This document shows, piece by piece, positions 1-11,834 of a stretch of 64,000 nucleotides of DNA; positions within the stretch are counted from its first letter, which is position 1, and every line of letters starts with the position of its first letter. The notes beneath the pieces were generated by a model. That model was given only the letters and a program-made list of their open reading frames with translations, was not told where the DNA came from and ran no database searches. The translations under genes and the position numbers were made by a program. The stretch is from positions 9,192,731 to 9,256,730 of the forward strand of contig OX359285.1 in assembly GCA_947179155.2 (NCBI GenBank), given 5' to 3'. Source of the stretch: Hedera helix. Taxonomy: Eukaryota > Streptophyta > Magnoliopsida > Apiales > Araliaceae.

Positions 1-192
1 TCTTGCTCATGAAGTGCCATTAAAGCACACAATGGGCAAAGCAATAATCAAATACAAAAATCACCACAATGGAGAATCTTGGTGGTATGTTAGATTATAT
101 ATATATATATATATAATTAGCATAAGATGTTTATTTATGGACATTTGTTGTTTTTGTTGATTTATCATGACATAATTACTAATTGTGTTTAG

Positions 193-881
193 GGAACTAT
201 ACAACTAACACACATGGAGTGCGGTTATTTTGTGATGTGCTTTATGAAAGAGATAGTTGAGGATGGTAGTTTGGGCTTTGTAGCCAAGGTTAGTTATTTT
301 TTTTAAGCTTTATTTTTTGTATAATTTATTTTTAAATCTTTATTGGTCAAATAGAAAGTTTTCTATAAACTTCACTTAATAGCCAAATTACATTTGTATT
401 ATTTTTTGCGGGAAAACAAATTTAGTGATGCAGTTGAATCTGATGCCCATGAGATTATCTGTTTGGTGTTATATACCTGTTTTGGCTTGGCTGATTCCTT
501 TGCTACTGTTATGACTGTTTTAGTTATTTTTGTTTTGTTAGTTTGTTAACAACTTGTTCTGCTATATTGGATATCTATTGTTGCTTTATATGTTTTGTCT
601 ACTTTAGTTGTTCAGACCATGATGATGGCTAAACCGGCTTGAAGATGTAGTTTTATGAAAGTGGTTTGCAGTTTTGGATCGATTGTGATTTTGTTTGTGG
701 GTCTGCTATGGTTTGCTAACATTCCAATTTGTACTAAACTTGGCCAATTAGTCTACAGTGGGAGACTAAACTTTTTGTTATTTTATTTCAGTGGGATAAG
801 GAAAATGGATTAATGTACACACAAGAACAAATTGACGAAGTACAGGGTGAGTGGATAGCTTATGTGAGCAGCTACATGTAA
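193..881 (+). CDS. Ulp1-like cysteine protease of a CACTA element, last exons (partial)
   Basis: Two exons are clear. The exon at 193-288, after an AG acceptor and before GGTTAGT, encodes MECGYFVMCFMKEIVEDGS, the catalytic-cysteine block of C48/Ulp1 peptidases. The exon at 792-881 encodes WDKENGLMYTQEQIDEVQGE and ends at a TAA stop, matching the usual C-terminus of CACTA-encoded Ulp1 proteins. A further upstream coding stretch probably covers about 1-86 (reading LAHEVPLKHTMGK), with a GTATGT donor. Proteins of this family resemble SUMO proteases; their part in transposition is not settled. The catalytic His and Asp lie upstream of the window, so activity cannot be assessed. The intron at 289-791 has GT..AG borders. 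Confidence 0.75.
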
Positions 882-1189
882 GCCTCGAGTTAACAGTGGA
901 TGTATAGGTTTAGATGAATGTATTTTGGGAGTTAACAGTGGATGTACAGGTTTAAATGAATGTATTTTGGGAGAAGGTTTTTTTGCACATGATTAGGTAG
1001 TAGTGCAGCACAGTTAATTTAATATATTTTGTGGATGTAGTAATTTGAAACTGCAAACGTATGGTATTATTGGATGTATTTTGAAACTGAAAATGGTTGA
1101 TACATTTTGGCTTTAAATGGGAATTTATAGTTTTTTTTAGCTATATATCATTGCATTAATATTAGCAGTTCTACAAGTACAACATTGCA

Positions 1190-1900
1190 GGTGCACCACT
1201 ATTGTGTATGTATTTTCAAATACGGGTGAACTACAACTATTTGTTTCCTTAAAAACGTTGTATATGCACCAAAGCTACAACGTTTTTTACAAAGTAAAGG
1301 TTGTTTCTTGCTAAGGTAGTGATCCAAAAATAATTGTTATAACATTTATTACAACATTTTTTAGTTAAACTACAACAGTTTAAAAACTTTGTTTAAATGT
1401 GCAAAATAGATGACACTTTAAAAACGTTGTATAAATTTGTTTAAATGTTGTGTGATGTAACAAACTACAACATTTTAAATCAGAAATGTGCTAAATAGAT
1501 GACACCTTTTAAACGTTATATAAATGAGCCTAAACGTTATGTAATGTATCAACAAAGATATGTTACAACATTTTTAAGGTAAACTACAACATTTTCAAAA
1601 TGTTGTTTAAATGTATTACAATAGATGACATCTTATAAACGTTGTATAAATTAGTCTAAAGATAATGTGATGTATCAAATTACAAAATTTTAAACCAGAA
1701 AACGTTGTGGAATAATACAATCTACAATATTTTTAAGCATCTTAATATTTATTTAAAACAAATTTAGTTAAAAAAAAGTTATGTTATGTGATAAATTACA
1801 ACGTTTTTAAAACGTTGTATAAATGTGTCAAATAGATAACACCCTTAAACTCGACATTTCTGGAGGGAAAATTACAACATTTTTTAGGTGTTATATATTT
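1190..1900. repeat. CACTA subterminal repeats
   Basis: Many copies, in both orientations, of a 10-12 bp motif around ACAACGTTTT or AAAACGTTGT fill this stretch. In CACTA elements such arrays bind the transposase. The copies are degenerate and irregularly spaced, and no ORF is present. Confidence 0.75.
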
Positions 1901-1917
1901 ACTATTTTGTACTAGTG

Positions 1918-2215
1918 TTTGCCTAAATTGGGGTTATTCGATAAACACTCGTTACGAGTGAATGCCAAACGAGTAACGTTCTATAGAAAGTAAAGCTACG
2001 TAATTAAGGGTACAACGTACTAATTTAAATGATTTGCCTAAATTGGGGTTATTCAATATTTCACTCATTAGGAGTGAATGTCAAACGAGTAACGTTCTAC
2101 ATAAAGTAATTAAAGATATGTATACAACGTACTAATTCAAGTGATTTGACTAAATTAGGTTATTTGATATTCATTTGTTATGAGTTAATGCTAAACGGGT
2201 AATGTTCTCAGACAG
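1918..2215 (+). repeat. Tandem repeat, about 113-bp unit, three copies
   Basis: Copies begin at 1918, 2033 and 2145, each starting TTTGCCTAAATTGGGGTTA or a variant. Each contains a GAGTGAATGCCAAACGAGTAA-like block and ends near ACAACGTACTAATT. The third copy is the most diverged. The array abuts the CACTA terminus exactly. Confidence 0.85.
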
Positions 2216-2977
2216 TTATAAAAGAAAATATTAAATTTAGGATTTATTTTATTTTATTTGATCATATTATATTATTTTTATTATTTTATGTTGCAGTGGA
2301 ACTAAGTAAATGCTACTTAGTTTATTATATTACATTAAATTATATTATATAATAATACTTTATTTTATTTTAATTAAATATATTTTTTCAATTAATTTAA
2401 TTTAATTTAATTTGTTTAATTACTTTAATTTATTTTATTAAATTTAAGTTATTTTATTTCATTTTATTTTGTTTTTTCATTTTTTTTATATTATATTATT
2501 TAATTTAATTTAATTTACTTACTTTATTTTTAAAAAAATTAATTCTTTTTATATGTTATTATATTATATTATTTATTTTATTTTATTTTATATTATTTAA
2601 TTTAATTATTTTATTTTATTTTATTTTATTTTCTTGTATTTTACGTAATTTTATTTTATTTTACTTTAGTTTCTATAATTTTATTTTATTTTATTTAGGT
2701 TTCCAATATTTAATTTAATTTAATGTTAATTTATTTTATAAATTAAAGCGGGACCCATAGATATTGCATTTTCAGAATTTTAACAGAAATTCCATCGAAA
2801 ATAGTAAATATACTTGCAGGCCAAGATATATGACGAGAATTTTAATAAAATTCAATATCCATCACAGCAATATTAAAGCAATCCCAAAACTCAAATTCAA
2901 TCCCAACATAGAGTTTATACCATCAAAATATACGTATATAGTCTACCAACAAAGAGTTTATACCATCAAATTAATAT
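2216..2977. other. AT-rich low-complexity DNA, no gene
   Basis: About 2220-2745 is built of TTTTA or TTTAA pentamer runs with almost no G or C. From 2746 to 2977 the sequence is more complex and holds one AATTCCATCGAAAAT motif like those in the CACTA end at 9240-9520. I see no gene. Confidence 0.7.
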
Positions 2978-2982
2978 ATAAT

Positions 2983-4369
2983 TGGGATGTTGTCGCAAGC
3001 AATCAAAAATAAAATCTTACTTTGAAAAATATTAATGTAGTAGTGAAAGTAAGAGTCGATCCCACAGAGAATGATTAATTTAATTTTATGTTTTCGTAAA
3101 CCAGAATTGGGGGGTTTTTGAATTAATTATTTAACTAATTAAAATTCAAACAAATAAAACTAAATAATAAATAATAAAGAAGAGAAAAATCAATTAAACA
3201 AACTTCAGTTCCTTAGTTCAGTATCCCCTTCTTTTAATCAACAAATTAATCAAATTATTATTATCTTTTTCTTCAATTGAAAATAATAATCCTAGATAAC
3301 TGACAATCGTCAAGCTACCCGAAATCCTCCTTAAATTATAAATCTAATGCAGCAACCGCTCACAAAAGACCCTGACTATCATACAACCTAAAACTATCAG
3401 TCTAGATTTAATAAAACAGTTGCATTAAAAATGAGAGAATTAGATTATTCCAAGCAACAATCATAACATCACAGATTATTTAACTTGCTATCTTGATAAT
3501 CATAACAATATTCAAAAGTTTCTCCACAATCAAATACTATTAATTGCTACTTACGATCAGATAAAATATCGTTTGCTTAATATCAAATCTTAATCTAGCA
3601 TATGATAAATTATTGATTAACCTAACAGGCCATTATCAAATTAATCAAGCAAATATCATAAAACAATTAAAACAGATTATCAAGAATAAATCTCATGCAT
3701 GAAGGAATAAATTATAAAACTCAATTAAAACATCAATTAAAAATAAGGTTTAACATCCCTTTAGAACTGAAAATAAAAACTTAGCTTGACATCCTTCAAA
3801 ATAATCTCCACTAGTTGAAAAGCAATCTCCAAGAAATTAGAAAAAAGAACTCCAAAAAACTTACAATGAATAATGAAAGGTTGACCCTCTATTTATAGGC
3901 CTTTAACTTGTCCAAATCCTAATAGAATTTACAATTAAAAATAAAGGAAAATTAAAATAATTATTATCCTAACCCTAGTTGGAATTAAAATCCAATTTGG
4001 AATCAAAAAGTAGCAAAAATCCCGAATAATTCTGTTTTGGGCAATTAACGCGTCAAACAAACACACCCTTCGCGCCCCTTGACCGGTCAACACGCAAGCA
4101 GCCGCGCGCAACCCTGAACCCTAAATGACGTCGTTTTGTTTGTTGTCTGCCATCCGCGCATTGCACGGCCGCTATTCTGTTTCTACGCACGCCAAAACGG
4201 CATCGTTTCAATTCCGGTGCTCTAGAATCTGCCGCGCATGGCTCAGACCTCGGTGTTCCGGTTAATTACCATTATGCCATCAGATCTTTGTAGAATTTAC
4301 AAATTTGTCCCCAAAGCCTATTTTCCTACAAAATAAAATATATAAAAATACTAAAAATCATAAAAACAC

Positions 4370-4408
<39 letters not shown>

Positions 4409-4610
4409 CAAACTCCTAAAATAAATAAAAACACATAAATAAAAAGAAATATAAAATTACTATAAAATTACCTAAATTAACATAAATTAAATAAAATCCT
4501 ATAAAACCTATTAAAACCAAAATAAGCTAAATAATTAAATATTTAAGCACACAATAAATATAAAAACTAAGTATTAGGGAATAAAAATACCGTATAATTT
4601 AACCCTATCA
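2983..4610 (-). repeat. 3' LTR of the 2983-8795 element
   Basis: It is 1628 bp and nearly identical to 7191-8795. The main length difference is an expanded AAT microsatellite at about 4373-4407, which is almost absent from the other LTR. A TATA box, CTATAAATAG on the minus strand, lies at 3889-3898. Confidence 0.93.
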
Positions 4611-4625
4611 AATACCCCCACACTT
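4611..4625 (-). other. Polypurine tract
   Basis: On the minus strand the sequence AAGTGTGGGGGTATT directly precedes the 3' LTR start TGATAGGG. Its position and G-run fit a plus-strand primer. Confidence 0.7.
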
Positions 4626-5145
4626 ATCTTTTGCTCGTCCTCGGGCAAAACAAAAAATAAAAATAAACGAAAATAAAATAAATCTATTAGCCCAACAGAT
4701 TAAAGCGACTCAACTAACCTGACTTTGTACATGAACAATAAATTAGTATGAACTTCACATCAACCTCAAAGATTATAATCAATAACTCTTAGAAAATTTC
4801 AAAATAATACATCATCCAAAATTTTAACTTAATTATTAATTTCACTTTATTCTCAATCCTTCGTGTGTGTGTGAAAATCCATATATATCAAACTAATAAA
4901 AATTTAGATCAATTCATCTAATCAAATACATCACAAAATATATTAAAATTCTGTACATTTATTTTCACATCACTTTCCTTTTAATACAGATAAATGAAAA
5001 CTAGAAGATCAAAAGGTTTTATATTTTAACCACACTAGGATTTAACATTAATCACATACATTCCCAAGTATTATTAAAATCTACTAGTAAGACTTTTTTT
5101 TCCTTTTTTTTTCTTCATTTTTTTCCATCATTTTTTTTTCACGAT

Positions 5146-5239
5146 GAGTGCATTTTATGCTCCATCTCACCAGCGAGTGCGTTTTACGCTCCATCTCGCT
5201 GTATTTGTTTATAAGTGAGTGCGTTTTACGCTCCATCTC
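5146..5239 (+). repeat. Three short copies of a 23-bp motif
   Basis: Copies start at 5146, 5175 and 5217. Each begins GAGTGCGTTTTACGCT (the first has ATTTTATGCT) and ends CCATCTC. They lie in the untranslated 3' part of the retroelement interior. Confidence 0.8.
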
Positions 5240-6054
5240 AACCCACCACATGACAATTGTTTTACTTATTTTTTCGGGTAATGTCAATTTAATAATCCCA
5301 AAAAAATTACATTAATCATTTCTCCACATTATATTTACCTTATATTTGTTTCAAGTAATGTTCAAATAAGATATAGAATTAAAAACATATCTTATAAGCT
5401 TTTAACCAAATAAATTTTCTCCAAATTAAAATTCGTTCAAACATATGGATATGTGTAAATAATAAAATAAAAGATTTCAAACAAAGTACTGACTAACAAA
5501 ACTGTCAAAATTCAGATTACGCAAAATTTATCAATTTTTCAAGAGTTATTAAATAAAAATCAAAAGTTAATCATCGGTTAAAACTTAAAATTCAAATCAA
5601 AATATTGCTCAACTGACTCAATCCTAAAAAAAAAAAAACTATCCCATTTTCGTAGGCAACACGGTTAAACTTAGCACGTGTAACAAGCCTTTAAACCCCA
5701 AGGTTACCCTAAGTGGACGAGTTTTGTCTCGTGAGGGTTTGCAGTGAATTTGCCCACAAAATTCAAAAATTAAAATTTTTAAAAAAAAATTCCTTAAAAA
5801 TAAAACAACCTTTTCTTTTTAAAATAAAAAATAAAATAAATTTTAAAATTTCCTAAAAATAACAAATATCCTAAATCTCATTCCCCACACTTAAAATTTA
5901 CATTGTCCCCAATGTAAACTATAATGCAAAGAAACAGGCATAAATAACAATAAAAAGGAAAAGGGAAAGAAATGCAATGCAAATATGATTTCTTGGGTTG
6001 TCTCCCAAGCAGCGCCTTTATTTATTGTTATTGGCTCAACTGCAGGCTAAAGTA

Positions 6055-6441
6055 CTACGTCACTCCAACTTCATGAATTTTGAGTACCCCATCCATCACG
6101 TTATTCTTTATCGGTAGATTTAATCTCACTTGCACGTGACATGAACGTTTTACTCCCTCTTCAACGAATAGATATTTAATATGATCGGGGAGAGTCTTTA
6201 TATTCGGAATAAGATCCTGCAAAACACAAGATAAAAAAAATTCGTGAGTAACATGTAATGGACTGGAAATAATTGCTTGACTATCTAAAATCATTGGCAA
6301 AGAATTGAATACAGCTTCAGCGTCCTTCAAATCTTGTTTCAGCTCAATTTCTTCTTCTTCTTCTAACTTCAAATTGTTTGTACTTGTATCCTCTAAATTC
6401 TCTTTATCGAATTCCCCAAAAATTTCCTCCACCTTAGGCAT
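6055..6441 (-). pseudogene. Post-gag segment fused to pol remnant
   Basis: This 128-residue frame follows the gag fragment and holds an acidic run (KLEEEEEIELKQ) and then LPDHIKYLFVEEG. The latter resembles the PDHLKY block that comes before reverse transcriptase in gypsy polyproteins. It then ends, and no enzyme motif follows. Just downstream (5985-6050, minus strand) a GRQP-like post-integrase region seems to remain, so a deletion joined the start of pol to sequence beyond integrase. Confidence 0.55.
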
Positions 6442-6486
6442 GTTATCATCACAAAGAACATCATTGTCTACATTAATACTGTTCGT

Positions 6487-7056
6487 TTATGCACTGATGT
6501 TGTCTGCTTCCTCTTGCATCGACGATAGAAGGAATGACCATTGAGAATCTAATTGATCAATTATAGTACCAAGCTGACTCAATTGAGTCTCCAAATTATG
6601 TATGGAAGTTTTTGTCTCTTGTTGGAATTGTTGTGCTTGAGTCATGAAAGCTTTAAACATATCTTCTAAAGATATGTCAGAATTAGAAGATTGGTCATGT
6701 TGTTGTTGGGAATATGGTTGCATGTACTGTGGATTATTCGGAAAGTTTTGGTTTTCATGCCAATTCACTGGTGAATTCTCATAGCTGAAATTATGATGAT
6801 CCCTCCATCCTGAATTATACGTGTTTGAATAGGAATCATATCTACTTTTTGATTGGCCAAGGAAACCACCAGCTGCATTGACTTGTTCATAGGACTCCTC
6901 TTGAAGCATTGGGCACATATCAGTTGGGTGTCCTATTACCACACGAACCCTACACGTACCTACAACTATTTGATAAACAAAAGAAGTTAGACTATCAGTT
7001 TGTTGCTCATGAGAAGATATATTTATCTCATTAACATAATCAGGCATGTCATCCAT
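6487..7056 (-). pseudogene. gag C-terminal fragment of the 2983-8795 element
   Basis: The open frame encodes 189 residues. Around residues 52-75 it has a degraded CCHC zinc knuckle: Cys, His and Cys are correctly spaced, but the second Cys is Arg (CRVRVVIGHPTDMC). It is followed by YDSYSNTYNSGWRDHHNFSY, a block typical of gag-pol junctions in Athila- and Tat-like elements, then a Gln/Asn-rich and coiled-coil tail. The upstream capsid part of gag is missing, as the frame begins only about 130 bp from the primer-binding site. It probably encodes nothing functional today. Confidence 0.75.
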
Positions 7057-7167
7057 CCTTAACTTGCAAAACTCAATTAAACTATGAAAAACTAAAAAAA
7101 TAAAATCTAAGAAAAATTACTAAATTAAAATAAAGTTTACTAGAACACAAAAATAAATTAAAATCAT

Positions 7168-7185
7168 TCCCCGGCAATGGCGCCA
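7168..7185 (-). other. Primer-binding site, tRNA-Asp type
   Basis: Read on the minus strand it is TGGCGCCATTGCCGGGGA. This is complementary, with one mismatch, to the 3' end of plant tRNA-Asp (ending CCCGGCAACGGCGCCA). It sits five bases inside the 5' LTR. Confidence 0.85.
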
Positions 7186-7190
7186 AAATT

Positions 7191-8795
7191 TGGGATGCTG
7201 TCGCAAGCAACCAAAAATAAAATCTTACTTTGAAAAATATTAATGTAGTACTGAAAGTAATAGTCGATGCCACAGAGAATTATTAATTTAATTTTATGTT
7301 TTCGTAAACCAGAATTGGGGATTTTTGAATTAATTATTTAACTAATTAAAATTCAAACAAATAAAACTAAACAATAAATAATAAAGATGAGAAAAATCAA
7401 TTAAAACAAACTTCAGTTCCTTAGTTCAGTATCCTCTTCTTTTAATCAACAAATTAATCAAATTATTATTATCTCTTCTTTCAATTAAAATTAATAATCC
7501 TAGATAACCGACAATCGCCAAGCTACCCGAAATCCTCCTTAAATTATAAATCTAATGCAACAATTGCTCACAAAAGACCGTAACTATCATACAACCTAGA
7601 ACTAGATTTAATATAACAGTTGCATTAAAAATTAGAGAATTAGATTATTCCAAGCAACAATCATAACATCGCAGATTATTTAACTTTTCATCTTGATAAT
7701 CATAACAATATTCAAAAGTTTTTCCACAATCAAATATTATTAATTGCTACTTATGATCAGATAAAATATCATTTGCTTAATATCAAATCTTAATCTAGCA
7801 TATGATAAATTATTGATTAACCTAACAGGCCATTATCAAATTAATCAAGCAAATATCATAAAACAAATAAAATAGATTATCAAGAATAAATCTCATGCAT
7901 GAAGGTATAAATTATAAAACTCAATTAAAACATCAATTAAAAATAAGGTTCAACATCCCTTTAGAACTGAAAATAAAAACTTAGCTTGACATCCTTCAAA
8001 ATAATCTCCACTAGTTGAAAAGCTCTCTCCAAGAAATTAGAAGAAAGAACTCCCAAAAACTTACAATGAATAATGAGAGGTTGGTCCTCTATTTATAGGC
8101 CTCTAACTTGTCCAAACCCTAATAGGATTTACAATTAAAAATAAAAGAAAATTAAAATAATTATTATCCTAACCCTAGTTCGAATTAAAATCCAATTTGG
8201 AATTAAAAAGTAATAAAAATCCCGAACAATTCTGTTTTGGGCAATTAACGCGTCAAACAAACATGCCCTTCGCACCCCTTGACTGGTCAACACGCCAGCA
8301 GCCGCGCGGGTCCCTGAACCCTAAACGACGTAGTTTTGTTTGATGTCTGCCATCCGCACATTGCGCGACCGCTGTTCTATTTCTACGCACGCCAAAACAG
8401 CGTCGTTTCAATTCTGGTGCTTTGAAGTCTGTCGCGCATGGCGCAGACGTCTGTGGTCCGGTTAATTACCATTATGCCATCAGATCTTTGCAGAATTTAC
8501 AAATTTGCCCCCAAAGCTTATTTTCCTACAAAATAAAATAAATAAAAATAATATAAAAATACTAAAAATCATAAAAACACATAATAATAAATAAAACTCC
8601 TAAAATAAATAAAAACACATAAATAAAAAGAAATATAAAAATACTATAAAATTACCTAAATTAACATAAATTAACTAAAATCCTATTAAAACCTATTAAA
8701 ACCAGAATAAGCTAAATAATTAATTATTTAAGCACACAATAAATATAAAAATTAAGTATTAGGGAATAAAAATACCGTATAATTTAACCCTATCA
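7191..8795 (-). repeat. 5' LTR of the 2983-8795 element
   Basis: It is 1605 bp and starts (minus strand) TGATAGGGTTAAAT, ending CAGCATCCCA. The promoter TATA box CTATAAATAG lies at 8089-8098 on the minus strand. Scattered transitions relative to the other LTR show that the insertion is not recent. Confidence 0.93.
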
Positions 8796-8848
8796 ATAAT
8801 ACATATAAATAGTCCAGATTAATATATATTAACAGTATAAAATTTTAA

Positions 8849-8855
<7 letters not shown>

Positions 8856-8913
<58 letters not shown>
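8856..8913. repeat. (AT)n microsatellite
   Basis: About 28 AT dinucleotides lie between the retroelement's target duplication and the second CACTA end. Confidence 0.95.
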
Positions 8914-8915
<2 letters not shown>

Positions 8916-9239
8916 AAATCTTAAATTGAAGATACTGAAAACCAAAATGAAGATATCAGTTGGCACCGCACAGCCGTAAACCACCGCTGCCTTGAACCAC
9001 CATCACTAGAAACCACCACCTCAGTATCCAAGATTTTAAACCAATATATGGATAAAAGTTGGATATTTTTTGAATAAAGCAAAACTAATACTACTTAATA
9101 TATAAAAAAATGAGAAAAACAACCAAAAGATTGGACCAAAATAGAACTAATCTGAGAGGGAATGAAGAGAGATGGGGCTGGATTAATGCAAGAGAGAGTA
9201 ATGAAATGAAAGAATGAATTGATCAGTCTCAAGTTATTA

Positions 9240-9520
9240 AAAAAAAAGAATTATTTTCGACAGAATTCGACGCACTTAATTCCGTCGACAATATTAAATT
9301 TATCCATCGAACATAAATCATTCTGTCGACCATTATTTTGGCACGCTCGGGTATTTTCCCATCGTTTGACTTTTCGTATTCCCCACGAAATTCCATCGAG
9401 TATAATATTATTCCAACGAAATTAGTTACGATCGAATAATCCGTCGATTATAAATTATCGTCAACGGAATTTATTCTGTCGAAAATCATTCCGTTGATCT
9501 TAGCAGATTTTCTTGTAGTG
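9240..9520 (+). mobile_element. CACTA transposon terminus
   Basis: The stretch ends at 9520 with GCAGATTTTCTTGTAGTG, the complement of the canonical CACTACAAGAAAA terminal inverted repeat. It is preceded by at least eight subterminal motifs of the type CCGTCGA, CATCGA or TTCCGT, in near-regular spacing. No transposase is visible. Its other end was not found. Motifs at 2781-2803 suggest that the 2983-8795 retroelement may have inserted within it. Confidence 0.75.
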
Positions 9521-9941
9521 ATTTTAGCATGTTTGGATATTTAATGTATTTTATGTATATTTATTTATTAGTTAGGACAATTCAGTAGTTTAATTTATAT
9601 TTGGCCGTTTATATTTTGAGCTTTAGCTTTTCTAATTTTATTAGTTTTAGGTTTTAATTATTTTCTTTTACAAATAGTAGCTGGAAGTAGTTTAGTATTA
9701 TAAATATGCTTTCTAGGATTTATTTACATGGAATGTTTTCATCAATTAAAATTATTATCTTGATTTTCTTTATGATCAGTCCTTTATTTTCTTTGTGAGT
9801 TTACTTTACGTTTTTTTGGTAAGTTTAAACATACAAATTACGTTTATATTATAGTGTTACAATCTAACTATATTTTGTGGCGTGATTAAGAGTGTACCCT
9901 TCCTCGCAAAACATGCATTTCTGGCCTATTTAGAATGGAAT
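9521..9941. other. AT-rich spacer, no gene recognised
   Basis: It is unique-looking AT-rich sequence with stops in all frames. It lies upstream of the F-box/LRR remnant and may contain further decayed parts of that gene. Confidence 0.5.
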
Positions 9942-10243
9942 TTCTGTCCATAAATCTATGCACGGGCTTGAAGGAGATTGAGCTTTCTGCTGTGAATCTC
10001 ACCACCTTTGGTCAACTAGTTTAGATAAAATCTTATTTGCTTTTCAGGTAGAATACTTGCTAATTTTTTTAAAAAAATTTTTTGCTAAATAAATACTACT
10101 TGCTAATTGCCTCGCCTATGTTCAGCAACGTCCTACGACTGAACTTGTTTATGGAGGAGACTTGTATGGACGGATACGATTTTGCAGGGATTATCACTCA
10201 CCTCTTGATGGCGTTCCCCCTTCTTCAAAAATTATATTTACAG
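9942..10243 (+). pseudogene. F-box/LRR (FBD-type) protein gene remnant
   Basis: One block reads MEFLSINLCTGLKEIELSAV followed by NLTTFGQLV. A second, at 10115-10243, reads PMFSNVLRLNLFMEE and ends THLLMAFPLLQKLYLQ, which resembles the leucine-rich repeats of plant F-box/FBD proteins. The two blocks are separated by sequence with a TTTTCAG acceptor-like end. No F-box, start codon or long frame is present, so this is a relic if the assignment is right. The call rests on pattern recognition of repeat phrases only. Confidence 0.45.
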
Positions 10244-10468
10244 CAGAGGTGATTATCGTCGAGCTATAACTAAAAGATTTAAGTCTGATGACAATTGGAT
10301 TGTTTGTACTGGCTGGCAGCTTTAGGACTCGCTTAATCTGTTACCCCATATTTGTATAAACTATTGAGTCCCAGATTTTGTGCTCATTATAAAAGAAAAG
10401 AAAAGAAATACTCGAAATGTATACAAGTTTGTGGGCACTTTCAAATTAAGTGAATTGTATTCATCACC

Positions 10469-10502
<34 letters not shown>

Positions 10503-10612
10503 GAGCCGATCCATACCATAGCAAGCACTTGCTATAGAAAAAAAGTGGGCAAACAACATCTTCATCATCCAATATTAGAGCAACGGACGGGATTAAAAGT
10601 TATTTTCCGTAC

Positions 10613-10635
10613 GTCCGCTAGTTGTACTAGCGGAC
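10613..10635. repeat. 23-bp hairpin, first of four
   Basis: It reads GTCCGCTAGT, a short TGT spacer, then ACTAGCGGAC. Sister copies lie at 10698-10720, 11664-11686 (one mismatch) and 11708-11730, placed symmetrically in the two arms. Confidence 0.9.
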
Positions 10636-10899
10636 CATTAAATTAAATTTCGTGGACATCTTTACCCCTAAAAAAAATACGTCGTGAAATTCATCCCGTC
10701 CGCTAGTACAACTAGCGGACGCACATCAATGTCAAATTACATCCGCCAGCACACACATGACCATAAGGATAAGGGAGAAAAACATATCAAAACAAAACAA
10801 AAAAAATATTGGGAACATATCATATTTGGTCTTCACCTGAATGTTAATGACTGAAAATACTATATTATATAATATTATTATATTAAATAAATAAACTAA

Positions 10900-11420
10900 A
10901 TAATTAATAAACTCTTAAATCTTAGTTAATAAAACTTAAACTCTAGGGTTCACTAACTATGGTTTAGGATTTTTATTAACTAGAGTTTAGGGTTTACTAA
11001 CTAGGGTTTTGGGTTTATTAATTATTTATTATATTAAATAAATAAATAATAAATTCTAAACTCTAATTAGTGAATCATAAATCCTAATTAATAAATCTTA
11101 AACCCTAGTTAATAAATCTTAAACTCTAGTTATTGAAGCCTAAATTCTAGTTAATAAATCATAAACTTTAAGGTTCACTAATTAGGGTTTAGGGTCTATT
11201 TATTATATTAAATAAATAAACTAAATATTATATTAAATAAATAAATAATAAATCCTAAACTCTAATTAGTGAACCCTAAATCCTAATTAATAAATTTTAA
11301 ACCCTAGTTAGTGAACTCTAAACTCTAGTTAATAAATTTTAAACTGTAGTCAGTGAACCCTAGAATTTAAGTTTTATTAACTAAGATTTAGGATTCACTA
11401 ATTAGAGTTTAGAGTTTATT
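10900..11420. repeat. Degenerate telomere-like repeats in the palindrome centre
   Basis: About twenty units resemble AAACCCTAGTTAATAAATCTT or the complement TTTAGGGTTCACTAA. Only the AAACCCTA core resembles the plant telomere unit; spacing is about 25 bp, not 7 bp, so this is not an interstitial telomere tract. Confidence 0.7.
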
Positions 11421-11834
11421 AATTATTTAGTTTATTTATTTAATATAATAATATTATATAATATAATATTTTCAGTCATTAACTTTCAGGTTTGGAAGAC
11501 CAAATATGATATGTTTTTCTCCTTTATGCTCGTGGTTATGTGTGTGCTGGCAGGTCAAGCATTTGCAATTGTAAATTATTTAGTATTATCCTTATTTGAG
11601 TACCTCTGTGAACATGAACATATGGAAAAATATCAATCCGCTAGAGCATAATGACTGATGTGCGTCCCCTAGTACAACTAGCGGACGGGATGAATTTTCA
11701 TTTAATGGTCCGCTAGTATAACTAGCGGACGTACGGGAAATCACTTTTAATCACGTCCGTTGCATTAATATTGGACGATGAAGATGGTGTTTGTCCACTT
11801 TTTTTCTATAGCAAGTACTTGATATGGATCGACT

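Larger units (their letters stand above)
1..1917 (+). mobile_element. CACTA (En/Spm) transposon, 3' part
   Basis: The right end at 1917 reads TTTTGTACTAGTG, the complement of a CACTA-type terminus (CACTAGTACAAAA). Coding exons of a Ulp1-like protease lie at 193-288 and 792-881. They are followed by about 700 bp rich in short subterminal repeats of the type ACAACGTTTTT or AACGTTGTAT on both strands (about 1190-1900). This order (protease exons, subterminal repeats, TAGTG end) is normal for plant CACTA elements. The 5' part is outside the window, so length and target duplication cannot be judged. Confidence 0.85.
2983..8795 (-). mobile_element. Complete non-autonomous Ty3/gypsy LTR retrotransposon
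   Basis: Two direct repeats of about 1.6 kb (2983-4610 and 7191-8795) flank a 2.58-kb internal region. LTRs run TG..CA when read on the minus strand and are flanked by a perfect 5-bp duplication, ATAAT (2978-2982 and 8796-8800). A primer-binding site lies directly inside the 5' LTR (7168-7185) and a purine tract directly inside the 3' LTR (4611-4625). The interior keeps the end of gag and a short post-gag segment but has no protease active site, reverse transcriptase, RNase H or integrase, so it must have depended on a relative for mobility. It is flanked by AT-rich and CACTA-like DNA and may have inserted in the second CACTA element. Confidence 0.92.

Noticed and set aside
10900..11420. Interstitial telomere repeat
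   Set aside because: Only the AAACCCTA core is telomere-like; unit spacing is about 25 bp and copies occur in both orientations as arms of a palindrome.
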